From Piezodorus guildinii (lineage: Eukaryota; Arthropoda; Insecta; Hemiptera; Pentatomidae): a stretch of DNA of 64,000 nucleotides. Location: the NCBI GenBank assembly GCA_023052935.1, contig CM041293.1, forward strand, positions 173,777,600 through 173,841,599, in the 5' to 3' direction. Every line of letters starts with the position of its first letter. The first letter of the stretch is position 1. The position numbers were made by a program, and so were the translations under genes. This document shows, in pieces, positions 55,383-64,000 of this stretch. The notes beneath the pieces are model-generated. The model was not told where the DNA came from. It saw nothing but the letters and a program-made list of their open reading frames with translations, and did not search any database.

Positions 55383-56269
55383 TTGGATTGTGTCACATGA
55401 AATGTCCGTTTTCAAGGTAAAGGATTCTTATTAAAAATACAATATGACAAAAAAATAATTTTATTCGAAGTATTTACCTTCTTTTCTACACATTTTTCCC
55501 AACGTGACAACAACTTTTTTATCCCCGGACTGAAAAACTCTGAGCTTTGAAGTGAAACAAAATCTGAAAACGCACTTTTCACTTGATCATAATTTTTAAA
55601 AAGTTTTCCTTTGACGAAGTTGTCTAAATTCCTGAACGGGTGGTAATCTGTTGGAGGCAAGTCGGGAGAATATGGTGGGTGCGGAAGAACTTCGTAGCCC
55701 AGTTCTTTTAATTTTTGCACGTTATGTTTTGAAACACGGGTCTTGCTGCCGCTCAGTGGTACCCATGTATCGAGCTTTTTTATTTTACTATCCCAATACA
55801 CTTTAAATGTCTGGAAACGGTAGATATACTTGCATTTAGTTGTGCTGAGAGTTCTTTAACTGTTTGGTAGGTAGGTTTTCCTTCTACTGTATGTCTTCCT
55901 CGGTGCAAGTTTTCCAAGTCGGTATCCCTAGGTGAAAACTTAGCAAACCAACGGCGAATGGTCCGTTCAGTGACACTCCCTTCCCCAAACGCCTTGCAAA
56001 TATTTCTAGCGGCCTCAGCTGCTGAATGGCCGAGTTTAAACTCGTACAAAAATATTACTCGAAAATCGCGTGTTTCCATGTTCATATTTGGAGGTATACT
56101 AAAAAGTGGGTAATTGATTGGGAAGCTAATGTTTATAATACAAAGGTAGAGGATTAGTAACTGTTTACTTTAAATATGTAAACATTCGGAAGAAAACAAC
56201 AGAGACCTGCAAAATCTTTTATATATTTCAGAAACTATAAAAACGGACATTTCATGTGAAACAACCCAA
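55383..56269 (-). mobile_element. mariner element A-family copy, internally deleted
   Basis: 887 bp, TA-flanked; ends TTGGATTGTGTCACATGAAA and TTTCATGTGAAACAACCCAA. Minus strand: N-terminal helix-turn-helix (56085-55790: FKLGHSAAEAARNICKAFGE, RTIRRWFAKFSPRDTDLENL) and C-terminal block (YSPDLPPTDYHPFRNLDNFV) in another frame. The central catalytic Asp residues are deleted. Confidence 0.87.
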
Positions 56270-56606
56270 TAGTAAAATCATAATGGTACTAGAAAATGTA
56301 TTAACAAAATTCTTTAAGTATAAACCTGTATAATAGTAAGAATAATAATGGATAAATTATCTGGAGTATAACTGACTACCTCCCAACCAACTTTCCTCTA
56401 ACAATGATAATTAAATTAAGACAGGAAACATAATAAGATTACAATATTATGTAAAAATTTTGTAAATTACAATCATTGACTAAATAATTGAATAAATGGT
56501 TGGAACTACTAAATTGTTTCATTCACTGACCGCCATCCGGACTAATTCCTTCTACTAATAAATAAATATGTGCTTACAAACCTCGTGAATACCAACAGAG
56601 CAGATT
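56270..56606. other. No recognised gene
   Basis: AT-rich spacer between the mariner copy and a TA microsatellite. Confidence 0.3.
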
Positions 56607-56611
56607 TAACA

Positions 56612-56679
<68 letters not shown>
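56607..56679. repeat. (TA)n microsatellite
   Basis: About 36 TA units with one AAT interruption. Confidence 0.95.
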
Positions 56680-57284
56680 GAGGCAAATTTTTTAAGTAAG
56701 TACCGTTTTGGAATTAATAAAAGACGTGCAAAGATATCGCAAAAATTGTATTTTTACATGAAAGCCTGTACCTTAATCTACTTTTCTACATAATTTCCAT
56801 GAATTTTGAGGCACTTGTCATAACGCGGCAACAGTTTTTGAATACCCTCCTCAAAAAATTCTGCCGCCTAACTTGTTAACCACTGCATCACAAATATTTT
56901 GACTTCTTTATCGTCTTGAAGACGCCGACCGCCCAGGTGTTTCTTGAAGTGCAGGAACAAATGGTAGCATTGATTGTCCCATTACGAGGCAGAAACTCCA
57001 CTAGCAATAATCCTTTTCTGTCCCAAAAAACTGTGCACATGATTTTCCAGACAGAAATTGTTTGTTTAAACTTCGCTCTTTTGGGTGATGATGAATGTCG
57101 CCATTGCATGAATTGTTGTTTTGATTCTGGTGTGACGTAGGCCACCCATGTTTCGTCAACGTCGTTTAACAAGTCAGGCGGCAGAATTGGAGGAGGGTAT
57201 TCAAAAACTCGTGCCGCGTTTTTAATAAATAATAAATAATTTTTTTAATTCTAAAACGGTACTTACCTAAAAAAACATGCCTCG
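56680..57284 (-). mobile_element. mariner of a third family, rearranged with inverted 3' part
   Basis: Ends GAGGCAAATTTTTTAAGTAA and GAGGCATGTTTTTTTAGGTA (right, reversed), then AAGTACCGTTTT on both. Minus strand 57172-56888 encodes VDETWVAYVTPESKQQFMQW with the first catalytic Asp (DETW) and LLLVEFLPRNGTINA. The C-terminal region with EFFEEGIQKLLPRYDKC is at 56878-56780. The segment 56823-56878 recurs inverted at 57170-57220. Confidence 0.75.
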
Positions 57285-57288
57285 TATA

Positions 57289-59680
57289 TATATATATATT
57301 GTTTGATCAGTTCTCGACTGTTGATAATTTAAGTTTCTGTTATTTTTATAATTTGTAATTATGTTTACACATTTACCTCTCATTTCATCTCGTTTGTTTT
57401 CTTCTATGTTGTTTTGTATAATATACTCAATATCACTAATAATTGTAGTTATTGGCACATGTTTGGGTTCACAATCTATGGAATGTTTGGGACACTAACT
57501 TCAACTTCAATAATAGGAATTCGGACACGCAAAAAATATATAAAACCACAAAAGAGTTTTTAAAAACTAATCCGGACATAATAATCACAAAAACGGACAA
57601 AACAAACCAAACAGTTGCTATCGATAAAAATGATTATATCACTAAGACCAACTTACTGTTAACAGATACCGATACATATAAAAAAATCGGTTCAAATCCT
57701 ACTTATAAATTAATGACAGACACCAATAAAGCCTTGAGTACAATAAAAAAACTTAAATACATAGACATCAAAACGTATCAGAAACTCATCACGAATTCCC
57801 CAACATCCCCTAAATTATATTCAGTTATAAAAAATCACAAACCGGGAAACCCAGTGAGACCCATAGTATCATTTATTAATTCCCCTACATACGAACTTTC
57901 CAAATATTTAGCCAATATTTTAAAATATCTGTCAACTAACAAATATAATGTTAAAGATTCTTTTGAATTTCACGGAAAAATTACCCAAATCCATGTGCCC
58001 ACAGGTTATAAACTAATTTCATTAGACGCCTCCTCTCTATTCACTAATATTTGTATTCTGAAAATTAAAGAAATAATTGAAAAGAAGTGGAACAAAATCG
58101 AAACACACACAACCATCACCAAAAACCAATTTTTGAAACTCCTCACCCTCTGTACGGATAGAGGATATTTCCAATTTAATGATAATTTTTATGTTCAAAA
58201 GTATGGCTGCCCCATGGGATCCCCTATTGCTCCAATTCTGGCAGACATTTACTTAGAAGAATTACTCGATACAGTTATTCCCAAAATTCCATTCAATATT
58301 CCGTTTTTATTTAAATTTGTAGATGACATCATAACCGCAATACCCACAGAAAATAATGAAGAAGATATTATATTAACTGAATTTAACAAATATTCACACA
58401 GACTGACATTTACGATTGAACATGAAACTAACAATAGTTTACCATTTTTAGACATACTCTTAATTCACAAACAAAACGGGGAAATAGAAACCAAGTGGTG
58501 GCAAAAGCCTATTCATTCCGGTAGATACATCCACTATAAAAGTCAATGTCCTAATAGGTATAAAATCAACACAGCAAAAAATTTAATAGATCGAGCGAGA
58601 AAATTAACCTCAAAAAAATACCAAAAAATCGCGGAAAATAAAGTAGTTGACCTCCTTTTAGAAAATGGTTATCCACACAAACTCATATGTAAACTACTAA
58701 AACAGATACCAACGTCACAAAAACAACAACACAATGAGAACTTTCCGAAAAACTTGCAAAAGCACTTAACATTAACAGAAATAATAGTGATTCTGCCATT
58801 ACGTACAAAAATATAAATACTTTATCAAAATTATTTACAAAAACTAAAGATTCCGACAAATTAGACCTTCAATCAAATGTAGTATACGAAATACCTTGTG
58901 AAGACAAATGCGGAAAGTCTTATTTTGGAACATGGGAACAATATTTAAAAAGGAGAGTATACCAACACAAATATAGCTGCACTTCAATTAAAAAAGACCC
59001 AAATAAACCTGACCAAACTGCCCTCACTACTCATTTCAGAAAAACGGGACATTCATTTAAATTTCACTCACCGAAAATTATTCATTATGAAAAAAACAGC
59101 TTCAAACGAAATTTTAAAGAAATGATTACCATAGAGAAATATAAAAATCGCGCCATAAATAAAAAATCGGATGTCCAAAACCTAAATGCATGTTACTCGA
59201 ATTTGATAAACACATATTAAAATTTTAAAAAATAAAATAAACGTCTTAATAATAATACGAAATAAAACGAAAACAACTCAACAATAGGAGGGAGAATACC
59301 CCAGACACCTGACGTCATCATAAATTCCTGGAAAATCTTCCATACTTGAACGATTCCTTTTTTATTTTTTCAGTGTTCTTTCAAAGCTTGTAGGCTTAAC
59401 ATGCCTAATTAAGACACTATTTTGTCCAAAATTGTAAGTAATTTTATAATAATGTAAATCCTAATTTAAAATATCTATGTACCTACTGTATTAATATTCA
59501 TTGTTCAATGTACTCTTTTTTATATCTCTAACAATAACATCATATATTAATTATTGTACAATAATATTAATGTTCTGTTTTTTTCCACTGTTAAGGCATG
59601 ATTATGAGAACAATAAATTCTCGAAACGTCGCATAGATAAAACTGTTTATTCATTGACTGCAACCTAAGAACAACACAAA

Positions 59681-59682
<2 letters not shown>
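57289..59682 (+). mobile_element. Penelope-like element (RT + GIY-YIG endonuclease) with inverted 5' end
   Basis: RT frame from about 57500 to 58816: KTTKEFLKTNPDIIITKTDK, PKLYSVIKNHKPGNPVRPIV, SLDASSLFTNI, GCPMGSPIAPILADIYLEEL and the catalytic FKFVDDI (58310). A frameshift near 58765 leads to the endonuclease frame (to TAA 59218-59220): VVYEIPCEDKCGKSYFGTWE, LKRRVYQHK, TTHFRKTGHSF. The GIY-YIG motif is altered to SYFG. The first ~205 bp (57289 to ~57495) are reversed: on the minus strand they read PKHVPITTIISDIEYIIQNN and CVNIITNYKNN, the N-terminal Penelope region. A hammerhead-like region lies at 59597-59631. It is bracketed by TA repeats. Confidence 0.87.

Positions 59683-59749
<67 letters not shown>
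59683..59749. repeat. (TA)n microsatellite followed by (GT)n
   Basis: About 33 TA units directly at the 3' end of the Penelope-like element. Confidence 0.95.
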
Positions 59750-59752
<3 letters not shown>

Positions 59753-60085
59753 TATGTGTGTGTGTATGTATAATGATTTAATGTATAGTTTTACCTAAAA
59801 AAAAAAATCATTAAAATCAGAGAAACACATTTGAGCTCTTCTCCTTGTAACTTAGTCAATTATTCATTAAGACAATATCCCTCTTTAAGGAGATTTGGTT
59901 TTCAATTTAATTGTATTCAATTGATCGCCTGTACAATAGGGTTTGTATGGCCTTGATAAGGCAGACAGCTCGTGCTTAGGTCACCTTAGGAAGGGTAAAC
60001 GATCTGGCATCCTTGGCTCATGCCTCGTGCCACTCCAGCCTACATTGATAATGTGGTGCTTATATATAATATGTATGTAAAATGT
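59750..60085. other. Unassigned, with a more complex block at 59930-60060
   Basis: The block GCCTTGATAAGGCAGACAGC and following sequence is GC-richer than its surroundings, but I do not recognise it. Confidence 0.3.
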
Positions 60086-60256
60086 AATAGATCGAGTGAG
60101 AAAATTTACCTCTAATAACACCAAAAAAAAAAAAAAAAACGCGGAAAACAAAGTAGTTGACCTCCTTTTAAAAAAAGGTTATCCACATAAAGTTATATGT
60201 AAACTTCTGAAACAGTGTCCAATGTCCCAAAACAACCACACAATGAGAACAGCACA
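60086..60256 (+). mobile_element. Penelope-like fragment (RT tail)
   Basis: Corresponds to 58585-58745 of the main element (VVDLLLKKGYPHKVICKLLK), with an A-run expansion. It ends where HINE copy 15 starts. Confidence 0.75.
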
Positions 60257-60362
60257 AAAAAAATCTGGTGCGGGTAACACACGACTTTCATTTACCTCCG
60301 TTTTTAGAATCGATTAAAGAATTTTTAAATACAGTAACAGATAAAAATGAGTGAAACTATTA

Positions 60363-60651
60363 TGTTGTTTGTTTATTCATTTAACGTCACTTTATGCTAC
60401 TATGGCTAATCGGACGATGCTACAGTGGGAGTCCTAAATTTTGCCTATCCAGGTTTTATTAGGATAGGGATCTTTAACGAGTACCTGACATCGCACAGGC
60501 TCGGGACCACCTTTTAACGTCCCCTCCGAAGGACGGCGTAGCTAAGGATTTTTTACTCCCATTAAAAAATCCTAGGACCACCTGCGGGTTTGAACCCGTG
60601 ACCTTTAGCATGGGAGGCTGTTACGCTAGCCACCCAGCTACAAGTGATCCC
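60363..60651 (-). mobile_element. tRNA-type SINE, intact copy with 14-bp target duplication
   Basis: Target duplication GAGTGAAACTATTA at 60349-60362 and 60652-60665. The reversed head has GGGTTTGAACCCGTGACC (B box) and CTAGCCACCCAGCTACAAG. Near-identical to the copy at 49853-50135. Confidence 0.9.
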
Positions 60652-61035
60652 GAGTGAAACTATTAAAGAATTAATTAAATTGAATTTCTATAGAAACATG
60701 TGTTTTATTAAAAAATCTGATATATTATTATCTAAAACAGTCACTTAGTTTTATCTCATTTTTATCACTCTCTATTAACTTCTAAAAGCTTGTGTATGAA
60801 ATAATATTTTTTCTAAAATCTTTATCTTTCCAACGGTATATTATAAATGTATATTACTGTTTTATGTTCAAAAACGAAAAATTGCATTAAAAAAATATTT
60901 CTTCTGTTTTCTCCTTTAGTTGGGTATCGAATTGATTCAATTTATATATTTACCTGTTTTTCATCAGCGTTAACAAGATTATATAGTTATTTTTATTGAA
61001 TCTACAAAATTAAAGGTACTTTAGAGAAAGAAAAA

Positions 61036-61503
61036 GAATACTCCAACCTTCCCCTTAATTACAAAAGACTTATTTATATTTATATAGACATACGGAGTAG
61101 AGCTATGGGGCTCTACTAAACCATCGAACTCATCTCGTATCCAATCCTTCGTAAAAACCTCAATGCTCCTTATTTCGTCACAAACTCATCCATAAAGATC
61201 TTAATATTCCATATGTCGCTGACTTAACCCGAACCAGGTACCGTTCCTTCCATGACAAACTCCATTCCCACTACAATCCATTAGTTTCAATCCTTGCTTC
61301 CTCACCAATCCCTGATAATCCTCCGAGGCGTCTGAAAAGAAGATGGCCACGAGACCTTCTAGTTTAGACTATTTTTAGAGTGCTGCCACTGGGTAGTGGC
61401 TCTACATGTATTTCATGACCATTTTCTATATAATCATCACATTTACTTGATGTATTTTTTATTTAAATACAGTTGTAGATATCAATAAATATGTTTAAAA
61501 AAA
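61036..61503 (+). mobile_element. jockey-clade 3' fragment with A tail
   Basis: The plus strand reads TYGVELWGSTKPSNSSRIQS and, after frame changes, NPPRRLKRRWPRDL. The 3' end at about 61495-61503 is an A run. Confidence 0.7.
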
Positions 61504-61505
61504 AT

Positions 61506-61748
61506 ATCTATGTACCTACTGTATGATTACTCATTGTTCAATGTATTCTTTTCTGTATCTCTACCAATAACATCATATATTAATTATTGCATACAAATAT
61601 TAATATTCTATTTTTGTTTTTTCACTGTTAAGACATGATTCTGAGAAAAATAAATTCTCGAAACGTCGTATAAATAAAATTGTTTATTAATTGACTGAAA
61701 TCTGAGAACAGTAGAAAACTGAATTTATCAACAGTCGAGAACTAATTA

Positions 61749-61753
<5 letters not shown>
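61506..61753 (+). mobile_element. Penelope-like 3' terminal fragment
   Basis: Matches 59465-59670 of the main element and continues about 40 bp further to CAACAGTCGAGAACTAATTA, which is the reverse complement of the main copy's left end. Hammerhead-like region at 61633-61668. Confidence 0.75.

Positions 61754-61816
<63 letters not shown>
61752..61816. repeat. (TA)n microsatellite
   Basis: About 32 TA units at the end of the Penelope-like fragment. Confidence 0.95.
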
Positions 61817-61820
<4 letters not shown>

Positions 61821-61849
61821 ATCTTTACAGAATGGTCAGCATAACAGAG

Positions 61850-62011
61850 AGTCCGTGTACGGTATACTAATATAAGGGTGCAGCTGCAGGTGGCCGAACG
61901 AAGACTTCCATTGAAAAAAAGAGGGTTCGATTAAGTGGTTCGCCTATGTCTGTCGGATAGATGAGGAGTGGCACCCCAAAAAAGTAATGGAGGCACGCTC
62001 AAAAAATAGAA
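61850..62011 (+). pseudogene. Non-LTR RT C-terminal scrap
   Basis: The plus strand reads WFAYVCRMDEEWHPKKVMEA, like the RxxWFGHVxRM ending of RTE-like RTs. Confidence 0.45.
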
Positions 62012-62117
62012 AATTAAGGAAACTTTAAAAGAAGAAAATTTAAAATAGCGGCATTTAAGCCATGCCATACTGTTTCAGAATGAAACCTATATGACATTAA
62101 AGTCCATTAAAAAGAAA

Positions 62118-62700
62118 TCAACCTACAATTCGGACAGTTATACCGATTAATAAACAGAAAATCTGAACTTAAAGTTGACAACAAATTATTAGTCTACAAG
62201 ACAATAGTGAAGCCTTTCTGGATCTCCGGACTTGAACTGTGGGGGACAGCAAAACATTTTAACATTAAACGCATTCAATCCAAAGTCCTCCGTACAATAG
62301 TAAATGCTCCTTATTATGTATCCAACTATACCTTGCACCACGACCTAAATGTACCATTTATTTTAGACCTGATTCCATCCAAATTTTCCAAATTCCACTA
62401 GAACCTCATTCATCATCCTAATCCTCTAGCACAATCCCTATTCAGCTCCACTCACCCTCCTAGAAGGTTGAAACGGCAGTGGCCTTGAGACGTTTTGTAA
62501 ATACTTTTACTGAAGTTCTGATACTGGTCAGATTCTCCTCTCATGTGCCGTATGTTTGTGACTGACCAGTGACGCAGCTGAGAGAGAGGCGCTGGGATCC
62601 TTCGGACTTTGTCCTTCCTCAAATGGTGGGACAAGCCTCATCAAGGCTTCCCCAGCAGATTGTAAATATTGTACATAGGTATGAGTGTGTTCATGTTTTG
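62118..62700 (+). mobile_element. jockey-clade RT C-terminal fragment
   Basis: The plus strand reads LYRLINRKSELKVDNKLLVY, KTIVKPFWISGLELWGTAKH (62197), IKRIQSKVLRTIVNAPYYVS and, after a stop, PPRRLKRQWP. The 3' UTR follows. Confidence 0.75.
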
Positions 62701-62774
62701 AAAATTAAATTTCACACTGGTATAGCCAATTAAATAAAATTGGGTATAATTTTTTAGATATAAAAAGCTATGGG

Positions 62775-62866
62775 TTTTTTTTTTTTTAAATTCTTTTGTT
62801 GAAATTTACAACTGTACAATTTACATAGTACAATAAGTAAATATGCTCGACAGCTGTGGTAAAATG
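62775..62866 (-). mobile_element. jockey 3' UTR fragment
   Basis: T run followed by TTTGTTGAAATTTACAACTG, as at the 3' ends of J1 and J2. Confidence 0.5.
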
Positions 62867-62873
62867 AAAAAAA

Positions 62874-63447
62874 TTGATGCGGGCAACACACGACTTTCAC
62901 TTACGTCAATTTTAAAAGTCGATTAAAGAATTTTCAAATACAGTTAGAGATAAAAATTAGTGAAACTACGTGTATTAAAGATTTATTAAATTGGATTTCT
63001 ATAGAAAAATTTGTTTTATTAAAAAATCAGTTATATTATTATCTAAAACAATCACTTAGTTTTATCTCATTTTTATCACTCTCTATTAACTTTTAAAAGC
63101 TTGTGTATGAGATAATATTTTTTCTAAAATCTTTAGCTTTCCAACGGAATATCATACAGGTATAGTACTGTTCTTATGTTCAAAAACGAAAAAATGTATT
63201 AAAATATTTTTTCTGTTTTCTCCTTTAGCTGGGTATCGAATTCATCCAATTTATATATTTACCTGTTTTTCATCAGTGGTAACAAGATAATATAGTTATT
63301 TATCAAAATTAAAGGTACTTTAGAGTAAGCAAATTTAAAACATTTAAGCCCTGTCAGACCATTTTACTCAAAATGAAACCTACATCACATTAAAGCCCAA
63401 CCATCCATACAGCGAGTAATCAAAATCGAAAGCCATTTTTTTAGAAA
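62874..63447 (+). mobile_element. HINE copy 16, left part
   Basis: Left end TTGATGCGGGCAACACACGA then CTTTCACTTACG. The body is followed to about 63447, where a jockey ORF1 begins. Confidence 0.65.
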
Positions 63448-64000
63448 GTGATAAAAAAGTAACAACCCGCTGGGAAGCGTTTTTAGGGTGAGGTCAGTTT
63501 TCAGAGATTTCGGCTGAGAATGGGAGGTCTGGGGAAGGAAATGAGAGGTCTGGGGCTGTGGTTGGACAATCTGTTGTTGAGGATGATAGGAGGTTTGAGG
63601 TTGGGATGTTGAGTGTTGAGGCGGTTGAGGGCGAGGTAGCAGTATCGTTGAGTGTGGTTTTACTGAGCTATTGTAGGTAGCTGGTCTTGGGTTGATGGTT
63701 GCAGTCCTCTGAGTAATAGAATCAGTTCTCGGTGAAGGGCCGGGTATATCTTCTTTTGGAGCGGTATTTCTCTGGCTTTGCAATTTATATGATATGTTTT
63801 GAGCTTTTTGCCTAAACATAGTTTTATAGACTATGCAACCTTTATAATTTGCAGGACGTTCTTCGTTACATAAAACACATTTTGCTGGTGTGTCCCGAGA
63901 CTTCTGGCAGGTGCCTGATGCGTGCGGACCTGCACATTTGACACATCGAGACTGATGACAATATGCTCTTGTGTGTCACAAATGTTGGCAATCAGTACAT
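63448..64000 (-). mobile_element. jockey-type retrotransposon ORF1 (gag-like) with CCHC knuckles, runs off right edge
   Basis: The minus strand from 64000 reads AYCHQSRCVKCAGPHASGTC, then CVLCNEERPANYKGC, the cysteine-knuckle region of jockey ORF1 proteins. A Pro/Gln-rich stretch follows (63819-63470, PQPPQHSTSQPQTSYHPQQQ). A TGA replaces the usual Gly before HTRAYC (about 63983). The stop of the visible frame is at 63385. The element continues to the right. Confidence 0.75.

Larger units (their letters stand above)
60264..62115 (+). mobile_element. HINE copy 15, split by SINE, jockey and Penelope-like pieces
   Basis: Left end TCTGGTGCGGGTAACACACG/ACTTTCATTTACC at 60264. The body runs to about 61035 (with a SINE inside) and resumes at 62012-62115 (AAAATAGCGGCATTTAAGCC). 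The right terminus is missing. Confidence 0.6.

Noticed and set aside
56607..56679. Telomere- or centromere-like repeat
   Set aside because: It is a plain TA microsatellite. No TTAGG arrays or long satellites were seen.
1..64000. CRISPR array, operon or bacterial contamination
   Set aside because: No spaced short direct repeats and no tightly packed genes. Introns and insect-type transposons occur throughout.

Overview
This window is from a eukaryotic nuclear genome, almost certainly an insect. The host genes are split by GT-AG introns. The DNA is AT-rich, and most of it is transposable elements of insect type: mariner, hAT, jockey, R1-like, CR1-like and RTE-like non-LTR elements, BEL/Pao, Ty3/gypsy, Penelope-like, a tRNA-type SINE and a Helentron-like repeat. 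The order is not certain; a hemipteran is only a weak guess. There are no bacterial operons, CRISPR arrays or rRNA genes.

Three host genes can be reconstructed exon by exon. (1) RRP12-like ribosome-biogenesis protein, minus strand, 7527 to 121: first four coding exons, the rest beyond the left edge. (2) mitochondrial ribosomal protein S18C, plus strand, 9132-17613, four exons, complete. Genes 1 and 2 are divergent, with 1.6 kb between their start codons. (3) acyl-CoA delta-9-type desaturase, minus strand, 42320 to 22885, five coding exons with all three histidine boxes. Its last exon has two reading-frame breaks and a stop, so it is either a decaying gene or a local assembly error.

Layout. 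1-7.5 kb: RRP12 exons, with a mariner in intron 3 and a Helentron-like repeat split by a 2.67-kb long-TIR hAT in intron 2. 7.5-17.6 kb: S18C, whose 7.4-kb intron 3 holds a Helentron-like repeat with an R1-like insertion, a Ty3/gypsy relic and a mariner inside a mariner. 17.6-21.8 kb: a hAT-like element broken by a mariner. 21.8-42.3 kb: the desaturase; its 12-kb intron 2 contains a CR1-in-RTE-in-SINE nest, a hAT with a perfect 8-bp target duplication, and a jockey element split by a 4.9-kb BEL/Pao element with both LTRs. 42.3-57 kb: gene-free repeats, including an inverted pair of composite units (Helentron-like repeat / reverse-transcriptase fragment / Helentron-like repeat). 57-64 kb: a Penelope-like element with GIY-YIG endonuclease and an inverted 5' end, more Helentron-like, SINE and jockey pieces, and a jockey ORF1 running off the right edge.

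The most unusual signal is the composite Helentron-like unit, present twice in opposite orientation. The homology between the copies ends at the outer repeat termini. This suggests that two small non-autonomous repeats carried a foreign fragment as one mobile unit. The abbreviation HINE below means this Helentron/DINE-1-like repeat; that class assignment is an inference from its architecture.
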